Below, piece by piece: positions 1 to 7,854 of a stretch of DNA of 64,000 nucleotides. The stretch lies in NCBI GenBank assembly GCA_030323305.1, contig CP106741.1, forward strand, positions 749,001-813,000, in the 5' to 3' direction. How positions within the stretch are numbered: position 1 is the first letter of the stretch; every line of letters begins with the position of its first letter. The position numbers and the translations under genes were made by a program. The notes below the pieces were generated by a model that was not told the DNA's origin, searched no databases, and worked only from the letters and a program-made list of their open reading frames with translations. This DNA is from Paenibacillus sp. CC-CFT747 (GTDB lineage Bacteria; Bacillota; Bacilli; Paenibacillales; NBRC-103111).

Positions 1-474
1 GCGGTAGACCTCCTCCACCGTCATCGTCCCGAGAATGGCCCGCAGGTGCCCTTCGAGCACTTCCTGGGCTTCACTCTTCAGCGCTTCGCTCGGCTTGCCC
101 ATATACTGCTCGGCCGCCGTCGCCACATCCTCGACCGACCCGCCGATCTTGATGATCGCGACGCCGTCCGCCATGACGGGAACGCCCTGCTCGGTATAAA
201 CTTCCGGTGTGGTGACGTCCAGCTTATGGGACAGCAGGGACAGGAACTCGCTGTTCTGAAAAATCGGCCAGATGAACGCTCCTCCGCCGCGGATAATCTT
301 GATCCGGCGCCCCTCGTCCGTCGGATCGGACGTCACGTTGCGGGTTCCGAGGAAGGAACCCGTCACAATCATCGCCTCATCCGGTCCCACCGTTTTGTAG
401 CGGGCCCAGAAGGCCAAGCCGAGAAGCACAATCACCCCGACCACCACAGCGGGGATTACCAAATAATCGGGCAT
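1..474 (-). CDS. floT: Flotillin-like protein, 5' part (continues beyond window)
   Basis: Membrane scaffold protein of the flotillin/SPFH family, which organises functional membrane microdomains. The first 158 codons are present and the gene runs off the left edge still in frame. Residues 4-22 form one hydrophobic anchor (VIPAVVVGVIVLLGL), followed by RYKTVGPDEAMIVTG and a pattern typical of the SPFH domain (RIKIIRGGGAFIWPIFQ, then SLLSHKLDVTTPEVYT). The ATG is preceded by a GAGGT ribosome site. It lies 15 bases downstream of the NfeD-like gene, as yuaF-yuaG does in Bacillus subtilis, so the two are probably co-transcribed from the SigW-type promoter near 1107-1132. The C-terminal coiled-coil half cannot be seen. 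Confidence 0.9.
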   Translation of the reverse strand, partial: MPDYLVIPAVVVGVIVLLGLAFWARYKTVGPDEAMIVTGSFLGTRNVTSDPTDEGRRIKIIRGGGAFIWPIFQNSEFLSLLSHKLDVTTPEVYTEQGVPVMADGVAIIKIGGSVEDVATAAEQYMGKPSEALKSEAQEVLEGHLRAILGTMTVEEVYR

Positions 475-489
475 TCCATCTACCTCTTC

Positions 490-1014
490 CTATAGATTAT
501 TTTCAAACCGGGAAACATAAACTGCGCCGTCCCGCACTTGAACGACCACGACGCGAGCTCCCGCCTGAATGTCTTCCTTGTCGAAGCTCCCGGCTGTCCG
601 GTTGGTATTCGCGGCTCCGATCTTCAGCAGCACTTCCCCGTATCCGGTGCCGGGAATCGGGACGAGCACCTCGCCGATGCGGCCGCACAGGCTCTGCTCC
701 GTGTAGCCCGAGGACGTCTCGCTGTTCCGCATGGGGCGGACATAGAGATAATGCACGGCAACCGCCAGAAGAAAAGCGCAGACAAGGGCCAGGAGAAGGT
801 TGATCGCGCTTCCCAATCCCGAATAATGCTCCAGCAGGATCCCCGCCCCGCCGAACGAGGTAATTCCGCCAGCGACGGTGACAGGCTTAAGATAATCGGC
901 GGATAGGAAGTCCAGCATCCCGTCCAGCGCTTGGCTGACCAAATCCCCCAGCAGCACGGTCACGAGAGCGAAAAGCACCCCCAAGACCAGACATCCCCAG
1001 TAGATCTCCACCAT
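490..1014 (-). CDS. yuaF: NfeD-like membrane protein (YuaF type)
   Basis: A 174-residue NfeD-family partner of flotillin. The N-terminal half has a hydrophobic segment at residues 5-25 and a hairpin near 62-92. The C-terminal part (about 105-174) is the small OB-fold domain with GRIGEVLVPIPGTGYGEVLL and the closing AGARVVVVQVRDGAVYVSRF. Length and topology match the short NfeD1b/YuaF class without a protease domain. It is first in an operon with the flotillin gene. The upstream sequence carries a SigW-type promoter, as known for yuaF in B. subtilis, which suggests induction by envelope stress or membrane-active compounds (inference). Confidence 0.85.
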   Translation of the reverse strand: MVEIYWGCLVLGVLFALVTVLLGDLVSQALDGMLDFLSADYLKPVTVAGGITSFGGAGILLEHYSGLGSAINLLLALVCAFLLAVAVHYLYVRPMRNSETSSGYTEQSLCGRIGEVLVPIPGTGYGEVLLKIGAANTNRTAGSFDKEDIQAGARVVVVQVRDGAVYVSRFENNL

Positions 1015-1106
1015 GGCCTCTCCTCCTTTTCCTCGGCTTGTTCCTGCACATCTTTCGCGAAAACCCTTCCATTGTCTTAAGTGCGCTTGCTTCCTATGTA
1101 ACTTAT

Positions 1107-1132
1107 TACGTGTTTAATGGAAAATTGTTTCA
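1107..1132 (-). promoter_or_regulatory. SigW-type promoter for nfeD-flotillin
   Basis: Read on the minus strand: TGAAAC, 16 bases, CGTA. This is the classical ECF SigW consensus with exact spacing, about 95 bases upstream of the NfeD start. The yuaF operon of B. subtilis is a known SigW target, so position, motif and target family agree. Confidence 0.8.
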
Positions 1133-1151
1133 AAATTTTCACATTTGCGCA

Positions 1152-1214
1152 AAGTAAAGTTTACTTGACATGCGGCGAGGAAGTAAAGTAAACTTTACGT
1201 AAAGTAAGCTTTAC
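1152..1214. promoter_or_regulatory. Three tandem operator palindromes over the XRE promoter
   Basis: Three inverted repeats built on AGTAAA/TTTACT follow each other: AAGTAAA-G-TTTACTT (1152-1166, perfect), GTAAAGT-AA-ACTTTAC (1183-1198, perfect) and GTAAAGT-AA-GCTTTAC (1199-1214, one mismatch). They surround and overlap the -35 and -10 boxes of the next gene. Likely binding sites for the XRE regulator itself, giving negative autoregulation (inference). Confidence 0.75.
1165..1194 (+). promoter_or_regulatory. SigA-type promoter of the XRE operon
   Basis: TTGACA at 1165-1170 and TAAACT at 1189-1194, 18 bases apart and 35 bases before the start codon. The -35 box shares bases with the first operator palindrome and the -10 box lies inside the second. 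Confidence 0.65.
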
Positions 1215-1228
1215 ATGGAGGAAGGACG

Positions 1229-1441
1229 ATGAAGAACCGCATCCGTGAGCTTCGCGCCGGAAAGGGCTGGACGCAGGAGAAGCTGTCCGAGCTGGCGGGC
1301 GTCTCCCGCCAGACGATCATTTCCGTTGAGAACGGGAAATTCAACCCCTCGCTTACCCTGGCTTACACGATCGCCCGGGCCTTCGGCCTGACGATCGAGG
1401 AGATTTTTATTTTTGAAGAAGAAGGGAGAGAACGGTCATGA
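1229..1441 (+). CDS. Small XRE-family transcriptional regulator
   Basis: A 70-residue one-domain DNA-binding protein. The HTH_3/Cro fold covers residues 4-59 (IRELRAGKGWTQEKLSELAGVSRQTI then VENGKFNPSLTLAYTIARAF) and ends in an acidic tail. Proteins of this size and pattern (YgzD/YvaO-like) usually sit beside a small membrane protein, as here: the stop overlaps the next start in ATGA. A good AGGAGG-type ribosome site precedes the ATG. The operators upstream point to self-repression. The signal sensed is unknown. Confidence 0.85.
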   Translation: MKNRIRELRAGKGWTQEKLSELAGVSRQTIISVENGKFNPSLTLAYTIARAFGLTIEEIFIFEEEGRERS

Positions 1442-1734
1442 GCAACTGGGGAGCCTTCGCCGGATTGTTCAGCGGTGCCTTGATGGGCTTGGCGGGCTTG
1501 TGGCTCGGCCGCTATTTTGCCGCAAAGAAACGGGGCCTGGATGAAAGGTATTATGCCGTTTGGCGAAACGCCCGGGCGGCCAGCTGGATCATCACCATGG
1601 CAGCCCTGTACGTGCTGTTCTTTCTGCTGCTGGCAGGCGTTTCCCTGTCGGCGCTCGCTGCACTGGGCATCCTTATGCTCGTGCATTTCACCGGCTGGGC
1701 CCTGAGCGGCCTGTACTACCAAACCAGAATGTAG
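1438..1734 (+). CDS. Small membrane protein cotranscribed with XRE regulator
   Basis: 98 residues, unrecognised by name. Membrane segments lie near 8-25, 49-69 and 71-90, with a basic stretch in between (RYFAAKKRGLDERYYAVWRN). The start codon overlaps the end of the XRE gene (ATGA), so translation is coupled. This XRE plus small membrane protein pairing is frequent in Bacillales, where the membrane protein is often a DUF2178- or DUF3796-like protein. The assignment to one of these is not certain from sequence alone. Confidence 0.7.
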   Translation: MSNWGAFAGLFSGALMGLAGLWLGRYFAAKKRGLDERYYAVWRNARAASWIITMAALYVLFFLLLAGVSLSALAALGILMLVHFTGWALSGLYYQTRM

Positions 1735-1747
1735 GAGGGAAACCCAA

Positions 1748-1948
1748 ATGAAAACCAATCCAACTCAACGTTCCGCCTTTCGCCTCAGCTTGACGATCTC
1801 GTCCCTTGTCGTCCTCTTCTTCCTGATCGTCACACTGATCACCGGAAACGCAGGCTTCATGCTGTGGAGCCTGCTGCCCGCCTTTATCACGACCATCACC
1901 GGCTATGCCCAGGATAAGAACGTCCGTCGGAAAGCCGGCATCCGATGA
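1748..1948 (+). CDS. Small two-helix membrane protein
   Basis: 66 residues with hydrophobic segments at about 12-31 and 35-52 and a basic C-terminus (AQDKNVRRKAGIR). It starts 13 bases after the preceding gene with a GGAGGGAAA ribosome site, and its stop overlaps the thiamine pyrophosphokinase start (ATGA). No family recognised. Being third in the XRE operon suggests a shared membrane-related role with the gene before it. Confidence 0.65.
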   Translation: MKTNPTQRSAFRLSLTISSLVVLFFLIVTLITGNAGFMLWSLLPAFITTITGYAQDKNVRRKAGIR

Positions 1949-2607
1949 GTGCCCGGGAGCCTCTTCTGCAGGGCCGGCGGGCCGTCATCGTAAGCGGAGG
2001 AACGTTGGGACCGTGGGCTCTTACCGAGCTTCAGGAGGATGATTACCTGATCGGGGCCGACCGCGGAGCTTACTTCCTCGTTGAGAACGGCCGGACCCCC
2101 GATCTCTCGATAGGCGATTTCGACAGCGTGGCGCCTGACGAGCTGAAAGCGGTCCGCCGCGGAAGCCGGACGTTCGTCTCCTGCGATCCGGTTATGAAGG
2201 ACTGGACCGATACCGAGATGGCGCTCGTCTGGGCGCTCGACCGTGGGCCCCGGGAGATCCGGATGCTAGGGGTGCTCGGCACAAGGCTCGACCATTCCCT
2301 CGCGAACATCCAGCTCCTTGTCCAGGCCCTCCGCCGCGGCATCCCGTGCTCCATCGCCGATGCCCATAACGAGCTGACGCTCACGGACGGCTCCCTTGCC
2401 CTGCTGCCATCACGCTTCACGCATGTCTCGCTTCTGCCGCTGACGCTCGAGGTGACGGGCGTCACGCTCGAGGGCTTCCGCTACCCGCTACAGGACGCCG
2501 TTCTCACCATGGGACAGTCGCTCGGCGTCAGCAACGTGCAGGAGCAGCCGACCGCGCGGATATCCGTGCGCGAAGGGCTGCTCCTGGTGATCCGGAGCCT
2601 GGATTAG
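1945..2607 (+). CDS. thiN: Thiamine pyrophosphokinase
   Basis: Transfers pyrophosphate from ATP to thiamine, giving the cofactor thiamine diphosphate. The 220-residue protein has the family signatures in order: GADRGAYFLVENGRTPDLSIGDFDS (substrate and Mg site, about 37-61), KDWTDTE (about 85-91, matching the KDxTDxE motif) and LGVLGTRLDHSLANI (about 107-121). The C-terminal beta domain ends in VREGLLLVIRSLD. The start ATG overlaps the preceding stop. In many Bacillales this gene sits with ribosome-assembly genes; here it closes an operon led by an XRE regulator, which is unusual. Confidence 0.9.
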   Translation: MSAREPLLQGRRAVIVSGGTLGPWALTELQEDDYLIGADRGAYFLVENGRTPDLSIGDFDSVAPDELKAVRRGSRTFVSCDPVMKDWTDTEMALVWALDRGPREIRMLGVLGTRLDHSLANIQLLVQALRRGIPCSIADAHNELTLTDGSLALLPSRFTHVSLLPLTLEVTGVTLEGFRYPLQDAVLTMGQSLGVSNVQEQPTARISVREGLLLVIRSLD

Positions 2608-2640
2608 GCTCCTTTCCTTATGAACTTCTTTTTCCGGGCC

Positions 2641-2934
2641 CTAAATGAGATGAACCACCCGAATGACGTTGTCGGTGTACACGACCTTGATGATGTGGTT
2701 GTCCTTGTCATAGATGATATGGCTGGTGCCGAGCTGAAGGCTGGGGTCGGCGCCCAGGCCGTAAAACACGTCGTCCGCGAGCGTCGTCAGGCATTCCCGC
2801 TGCTGCTCCTCGTCCAAGCCGTCCCAATCCCCCGCTTCCATCTCCAGAAATTCATGGCTCGTTCCGATGTCGCGGATCGCCTCCGTGAGATCTTCAATAA
2901 TATCCTTGTATTCCTTCGCAAATTTGACTCCCAT
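2641..2934 (-). CDS. Conserved hypothetical protein, about 97 aa
   Basis: An acidic soluble protein, not recognised. The chosen start (MGVKFAKEYKDI) follows AAAGAAGG at proper spacing; a start 12 codons earlier has only a weak ribosome site. Helical N-terminal half (EDLTEAIRDI, LTTLADDVFYGLG), then a beta-like end (HIIYDKDNHIIKVVYTDNVIRVVHLI). It lies 44 bases downstream of cardiolipin synthase on the same strand and may share its transcript. Confidence 0.65.
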   Translation of the reverse strand: MGVKFAKEYKDIIEDLTEAIRDIGTSHEFLEMEAGDWDGLDEEQQRECLTTLADDVFYGLGADPSLQLGTSHIIYDKDNHIIKVVYTDNVIRVVHLI

Positions 2935-2978
2935 GGTTCGGCCTTCTTTCCTTTTGGAATGGTCAATCAATGAATGTC

Positions 2979-4408
2979 CTACAAAAGAGGCGACAGCATC
3001 CGGGCGAGAACCTCCTTGCCTCTCTGGTAACGGGACCGCTTACTGAACTCCTTCTGCCGGATTTCGGTGCTCTCCTGAAGGTCCTCCCGGAAGTCCTCCA
3101 CCAGATAATCGATCGTTTTCTTGTCGAACATAACCGCGTTGAGCTCGAAGTTGTCATAGAAGCTGCGCATGTCCATGTTGGCGGTGCCGACGGAAGCGAT
3201 GGTCTCGTCCACAATCAGGATTTTGGCATGCACGAAGCCTTTGTTGTACAGATAGAACCGGATGCCGGCCTGCATCAATTCCTCGATATAGGAGAAGGAG
3301 GCCCATTTGACCAGAATGTTATCCGTAATCCCCGGAAGGATGATCTGAATGTCCACGCCGCTGAGCGAAGCCGTCTTCAGCGCCATCTGGAGGCTCGGAT
3401 CCGGGATAAAATAAGGCGTGACGATCAGAATGCGGTCGGTTGCCGAGTTGATCGCCCCGAAGTACATCTCGAGAATCGTGTCCCAATGCGCGTCGGGCCC
3501 GCTTGCGATAATCTGCACCTGCTCGGAGCCTTCGCAGCCGTGAGCCGGGAAATAGCGTTCGTCCGTCAGCTTCTCCCCGCTTACGAACTCCCAATCGTTA
3601 AGGAACGTCTGCTGCAGAAAGTAGACGGAATCCCCTCTAAGCTTCATGTGCGTGTCCCGCCAGTAGCCGAGCTTCGGGTCCCTCCCCAAGTATTCGTCGC
3701 CGATGTTGATTCCTCCGAGAAAACCGATGTCCCCGTCGACGACGACGATTTTGCGGTGATTGCGGTAGTTCAGATTGCGGGCGAGAACCGCGCTTCGGAG
3801 CGGAAAGAAGCAGTGGACCTGGGCCCCGGCCTCCGTCAACTCCTGAACATAGGCGCCGCTAAGGTCATAGCTCCCGAGCCCGTCATAGATCACCCGCACC
3901 TCTACTCCTTCCTTGGCCTTGCGGATGAGGATTTCCTGGATTTCGGTCCCGATGCCGTCCGCGCGGATGGTGTAGTATTCCACATGAATATGATCGCGGG
4001 CTTTCTCCATCACTTCCTTCAGAGCGCGGAATTTCTCCTCACCGCCCGAGTAAATCTCGGTTTCGTTGCACTTCGTAATGGGAGACTCCGGAATGCTCTG
4101 GAGGAGACGGAACAGCCTTTTCTGCCGGGCGGCTTCCTTGTTCTTCAGCTCGCGGGAGCGCATGGCTACTTCTATTCTATGAATCACTCCCCCGGAAGCT
4201 TAGGCTGCAGCCTTTTCCCCCGTCTTCTGACCAGCCTTCTTTTCTGATATTCGCGCGCGACCAGATAGTAGAGCATGAAGCCTACTACCGGCAGCAGGAA
4301 AATAATAAGCAGCCATGCGGTCGTTTTGGACGGATTTTTGAATTCCATAAACAAGACCACGACGACCTGTACGATAAAGACCAGCATAAAAATCAATAAC
4401 CACAGCAT
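2979..4408 (-). CDS. cls: Cardiolipin synthase, frame broken at a G5 run
   Basis: Phospholipase-D-type enzyme that joins two phosphatidylglycerols into cardiolipin at the membrane. The first frame (from ATG at 4408, GAGGGGG ribosome site) holds the PLDc_N membrane hairpin (about residues 1-50, NPSKTTAWLLIIFLLPVVGF) and stops at 4184. The second frame, from GTG at 4187, holds both HKD motifs: NHRKIVVVDGDIGFLGG and HAKILIVDETIASVGTANMD. Adding one G to the G5 run (4189-4193) joins the two into one protein of about 477 residues, the usual length. Alternatively, two coupled ORFs (GTGA overlap), which would be odd for this family. A frame error is more likely. Confidence 0.9.
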
Positions 4409-4592
4409 GAAAGTCCCCCTCAGCCTGAGCGTCAAAACGGCCGGACAGGCCGCTCTTCTATAATAGTAGTTATTTACCCGCGCTTTGTTCCGGTAAACCT
4501 TCCTGTGATTTCTTGGCATGTTTCAGGGGGAATGCTTGTGTTTAACATATGGTATGACAGCAACACACACACAAATAAGGGAGATGATCAGC

Positions 4593-4856
4593 ATGCTGGG
4601 ATTCTTAGTTAGTGTCATCATGGCCATCATTATCGGGTTCATCGGCGATGCATTGGTTAGAAGCGATATGCCAGGAGGCGTTATCGGCTCCATGATCGCC
4701 GGCTTCATCGGCGCTTGGCTCGGACACTTCCTCTTTGGCCACTTCGGACCGGACATTGCAGGGTTCGCCATCATTCCGGCCATCATCGGTGCCGCTCTCG
4801 TCGTTTTCCTCGTAGGCCTTCTTTTCAAAGGAATGCGCAGCAGAACGACTCACTAA
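4593..4856 (+). CDS. GlsB/YeaQ/YmgE-family small membrane protein
   Basis: 87 residues, the 'transglycosylase-associated' stress protein family of unknown biochemical role. Three glycine-rich membrane segments (about 1-20, 28-50, 56-80) with the family patterns IIIGFIGDALV, PGGVIGSMIAGFIGAWLGHFLFG and IPAIIGAALVVFLVGLLF. The second ATG after the AGGGAG ribosome site is used because the first one touches it. It sits just before a YtxH-like gene on the same strand, another stress-linked envelope protein. Confidence 0.8.
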   Translation: MLGFLVSVIMAIIIGFIGDALVRSDMPGGVIGSMIAGFIGAWLGHFLFGHFGPDIAGFAIIPAIIGAALVVFLVGLLFKGMRSRTTH

Positions 4857-4920
4857 TTCATCAAGAGCTATCCTCTCTATCCTTGACGTTTTACCCATAC
4901 TATATAAGGAGATGGTTCAA

Positions 4921-5331
4921 ATGGCAAAAGGAACAATCACAGGTCTGGTCGTCGGTGGAGCAATCGGTGCGGTATCCGCTCTTCTTCTCACCCCGAAAAC
5001 GGGAGCGCAAATGAGGCAGGATCTGTCGGACCGCTATAGCAAACTGAGTGACAAAACAGTAGATATGGCCACTACCGTAGGCCAAAAAGCATCGGAGATG
5101 GCCACTACCGTAGGGCAGAAGGCTTCCGACCTCGCCAGCACCGTCAAGGCGCAAGCCGGCGAAGTCATGAGCCAGACGAAGGACTCTTCGCAGACGGTAG
5201 CCGATGAAGTGAAGAACTGGCGTGCGGAGAACGAAGACATGGGCAGCTCCAACAGCTCCACCTCGTCTTCCTCGACATCGACCTCGGTGAATCCGACGCT
5301 CGGTTCGACGAATCCGACTTCCAATTACTAA
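4921..5331 (+). CDS. YtxH-like general stress protein
   Basis: About 136 residues. The N-terminal glycine-rich helix (residues 3-25, ITGLVVGGAIGAVSALLLTPKTG) is the YtxH signature and the LTPKTGAQMR motif follows. The middle is an amphipathic helix with a near-exact internal repeat (MATTVGQKASEMATTVGQKAS), and the tail is Ser/Thr rich and disordered. The ATG at 4921 is nine bases from GGAG; the ATG at 4912 touches the Shine-Dalgarno and was rejected. Followed by a strong terminator. Confidence 0.8.
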   Translation: MAKGTITGLVVGGAIGAVSALLLTPKTGAQMRQDLSDRYSKLSDKTVDMATTVGQKASEMATTVGQKASDLASTVKAQAGEVMSQTKDSSQTVADEVKNWRAENEDMGSSNSSTSSSSTSTSVNPTLGSTNPTSNY

Positions 5332-5355
5332 GCGAAGCCATCCGTAGAAGACAGA

Positions 5356-5385
5356 CAGTCGTCGCCCTGGGCGGCGGCTGTTTTT
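5356..5385 (+). terminator. Rho-independent terminator after YtxH-like gene
   Basis: Stem CAGTCGTCGCC / GGCGGCGGCTG with a three-base loop, followed by TTTTT. Confidence 0.85.
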
Positions 5386-5413
5386 CTATTTCAAGCCGAA
5401 AGGGGATTCCTTC

Positions 5414-6181
5414 ATGTCCAAACCAGCCTGGAGATGGGCCAACCTAATCATTCTCGTTGTCGTCCTCGTCATGAACACGCTCGCCAACGTGCTGCCGCTG
5501 AACGGACAGACGACGGGAGAGATATCGGACCGGTATCCGGTTCTGCTTACGCCTTCCTCCTATGTCTTCTCCATCTGGACGCTCATTTACGCCCTGCTGA
5601 TCGGGTTCGTCCTGCTGCCTTTCCGCGGCACTCCTGCGGGACGCGCCGCCGTCGAACGGATCGGCCCTTGGTTCTTCGTCAACGGCCTGCTTAATTCGCT
5701 TTGGATTGTGCTGTGGCATTACGATTTCATCTATCTGTCGCTCGTGGCTATGGCCGGCATCCTACTCTCCCTGATTGTCATCTACAACCGGATCCACTCG
5801 GGGGAACGGCCTCACTCGACGGGAGAACTCTGGTTCGTAAGAATCGCCTTCAGCGTCTACCTGGGCTGGATCTGCGTCGCCACCATCGTTAACGTCGGTG
5901 TGGTGCTGCTTAAGGCTGGCTGGGACGGCTGGGGACTGAGCCCGGAAACGTGGACGGTCATCATGCTGGTGGTGGCGGCGGGGCTCGCCGTTGCCGTAAG
6001 CTACCGGACGAATGACATCTTCCTGACCGCCGTCTTCATCTGGGCCTTCGTGGGGATCGGGGTGAAGCAGCAGGACCTCGCGATCGTCCGTACCCCGGCT
6101 TATGGGCTGGCCTTGCTGCTTCTCGTTTACCTGCTCTGGACCGCCAAGGAGTGGAAGGAGCATCGGGAAAGCTATTACTAG
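5414..6181 (+). CDS. TspO/MBR-like tryptophan-rich membrane protein
   Basis: 255 residues with seven or eight membrane helices. The N-terminal part (about residues 40-125) resembles TspO/MBR proteins: LLTPSSYVFSIWTLIYALLIGFV, then FVNGLLNSLWIVLWHYDFIYLSL. It is longer than the standard 150-165-residue TspO and carries extra C-terminal helices, like the long 'tryptophan-rich sensory protein' class of Firmicutes. Possible ligands (porphyrins, tetrapyrroles) are known only for the short class. The 3' end carries a small imperfect duplication (AGCTATTACTAGC, then AGCTATTATTAGC just past the stop). Confidence 0.6.
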   Translation: MSKPAWRWANLIILVVVLVMNTLANVLPLNGQTTGEISDRYPVLLTPSSYVFSIWTLIYALLIGFVLLPFRGTPAGRAAVERIGPWFFVNGLLNSLWIVLWHYDFIYLSLVAMAGILLSLIVIYNRIHSGERPHSTGELWFVRIAFSVYLGWICVATIVNVGVVLLKAGWDGWGLSPETWTVIMLVVAAGLAVAVSYRTNDIFLTAVFIWAFVGIGVKQQDLAIVRTPAYGLALLLLVYLLWTAKEWKEHRESYY

Positions 6182-6229
6182 CAACGGAAGAGCTATTATT
6201 AGCTTCTCGTGAGGATTGCCCGGCTTCTA

Positions 6230-6273
6230 TTTATTTTGTGTGCATATGGAGGGCATCCCGCCAACAAAATAAA
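6230..6273. repeat. Perfect 10-bp inverted repeat
   Basis: TTTATTTTGT and ACAAAATAAA are separated by 24 bases, in the AT-rich gap between the TspO-like gene and the broken hydrolase. It could be a weak hairpin or an operator; no T-run follows on either strand. Confidence 0.45.
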
Positions 6274-6345
6274 CAGATCCGATCCTAGTGCCTGATTTGT
6301 GAACGTTATTCCACTTCCCTGCCGCTCTTAGGAGGAAACGTCTTG

Positions 6346-6867
6346 ATGAAACCAAAACGCAGAAGGATTTGGCTCTCCCTTGCGGTGCTGCTCGTCCTCG
6401 CGGCGGCCTCCCTCGCCTACTATTTGAAGCCCTATCCGCCGAACGGGGAAGCCCTTCATGCCATGCAAGGGGAGACGGCATAACGGTGAAGGAGACCGGC
6501 CGCCTGATTGTCTTCGAGCCGGAGGGCCAAGCCCTTCAGCCCGGCGTCCTCCTCTATCCGGGGGCGCTGGTAATGCCCGAAAGCTACGCCCCCTCGCAAA
6601 AAGCTGGCCGCCGACGGCCGCCGGGCCATCATCGTGAAGATGCCGCTGAACCTGGCCATTCTCGGCCTTGACAGGGCGGATGATTATTTGAAGGGTCTCC
6701 CCGACGGCGAAACCTATGTGATCGGAGGCCATTCCCTGTGTGGTGTCATGGCCTTCCGTTATGCCGCCGCCCACCGGGAAGCAAGGAGTACGTTAGCGTC
6801 CAGCCCGTCCGCTTACCCTCCACTCCAGGGAAGCCGCCGCCTTTTGTCCGTGATCTTCAAGATATAA
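6346..6867 (+). pseudogene. Broken alpha/beta hydrolase (dienelactone-hydrolase-like)
   Basis: Start ATG after GGAGG, then a membrane anchor (RRIWLSLAVLLVLAAASLAYYL) and a stop at codon 46. Reading on in other frames gives TGRLIVFEPEGQALQPGVLLYPGALV, then RRAIIVKMPLNLAILG and GGHSLCGVMAFRYAAAH. These are pieces of an alpha/beta-hydrolase-5 protein. At least two frame changes (near 6470 and 6597) are needed. The nucleophile elbow has Cys where the family has Gly (GHSLxG). The last third, including the catalytic His, is missing, so unlike most broken genes here this one seems truly decayed. Confidence 0.7.
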
Positions 6868-6885
6868 TCACAATCAAGGAAAACC

Positions 6886-6913
6886 AAAAAAGCCGACTGG
6901 CTCCGTCGGCTTT
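6886..6913 (-). terminator. Terminator of the GH3-GH38-GH125-GH18 operon
   Basis: Stem AAAGCCGAC / GTCGGCTTT with a seven-base loop; on the minus strand it ends in six T. It lies about 50 bases after the last gene of the leftward operon and may also stop rightward transcription (CTTTACTCTTTT). Confidence 0.8.
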
Positions 6914-6962
6914 ACTCTTTTGAATGGCTGTTCTATCAGGCTGAGCTTTTCGGTTGACGTCT

Positions 6963-7833
6963 CTAGGCTTCCTGCCAGAAGCGGCGCAGGTTGTCCATGG
7001 CGATTTTGGAAGCCGTCCGGCATTCTTCCATTCCTTCGAACTCGACCGTGATGTTGCCGTCGTAGCCGGAGTCCTTGATCAGTTTCACGATTTTACGGAT
7101 CGGAAGATCCCCTTGTCCCACGATGGCCCCGCGCAGGTAATTGTCATGAGCGGTCCGGAACCATTCCCCGCCCCCGGATTCTCATCGTAAGAACGGAAGT
7201 AGAAGTCCTTGAAGTGGACGAGGGAAGCATACGGCAGGTTTCTCTTTACGCCGATGATCGGGTTCTCGTCCACGCACATAAAGTTGCCGACATCGAGGGT
7301 CGTCTTAAAGTTCGGACGGTTCACCGCCTGCAGAACCCGCTGGACGCGGTCGCTTGCCTGCACACTGAAGCCGTGATTCTCAATGGTGGTGGTGATGCCG
7401 AACCCCGCGGCATAATCGGCAATGATTTGGCTTCCCTGACCATGAGCGGCAGGTTCTCCTCGAACCAGGCGATGGTCATCTTCTCCTTCGGCAGCGTGAA
7501 GGCCGTGACATCATGGCGCATATGCTTCACGCCCATCCGGTTCACCACATCGACGTGCCGTTTTACCCGTTCCATCTCCTCCTGGAAGGCTTCCTCCGTC
7601 TCTTGAACGAAATTCGCGGGCATGGAGTAATTGGACAGCTCCATTCCGACCGATTGGGCCTTCTCCCGGATGGCGTCAGCCAGCTCATGGTTATCCTCCA
7701 CCGTATAGCCGTAAGGCACCATTTCCATGTGCTCCCCGCCGTTATCCGCAATCCATTGGATGACATCGAGAACCGTCATTTCCCCCGACTTCAACGCATT
7801 CAGCAGGCTGTACGTGCTCAAACCGATTTTCAT
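6963..7833 (-). CDS. Sugar phosphate isomerase/epimerase (TIM barrel), two frame breaks
   Basis: Xylose-isomerase-like TIM barrel of about 290 residues. Start MKIGLSTYSLLNALK after GAGGAGGAG. Frame 1 runs to about 7430 (GVKHMRHDVTAF), frame 2 covers IADYAAGFGITTTIENHGF to VHFKDFYFRSYDE, and frame 3 gives EWFRTAHDNYLRGAIV, IVKLIKDSGYDGNITVEFEG and the end FWQEA. Metal ligands of the family fit: Glu in TTTIENHG, Asp/Asn in LDVGNFM, His in VHFKDF, Glu in VEFEG. The breaks lie at G-rich runs near 7430 and 7170. Last gene of the GH operon, so it probably isomerises or epimerises a released sugar; the substrate is unknown. Confidence 0.75.
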
Positions 7834-7854
7834 TCTTCGTTCTCCTCCTCGGGA

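Noticed and set aside
2970..4247. 425-codon plus-strand frame opposite cardiolipin synthase
   Set aside because: Shadow of both HKD motifs read in reverse.
4184..4408. Separate small membrane protein upstream of cardiolipin synthase
   Set aside because: Its sequence is the PLDc_N anchor of cardiolipin synthase and joins in frame after a one-base correction at a G5 run.
4883..4906. TTGACG and TATATA before the YtxH-like gene as a SigA promoter
   Set aside because: Spacing of 12 bases is too short for SigA, and no SigB motif is present either.
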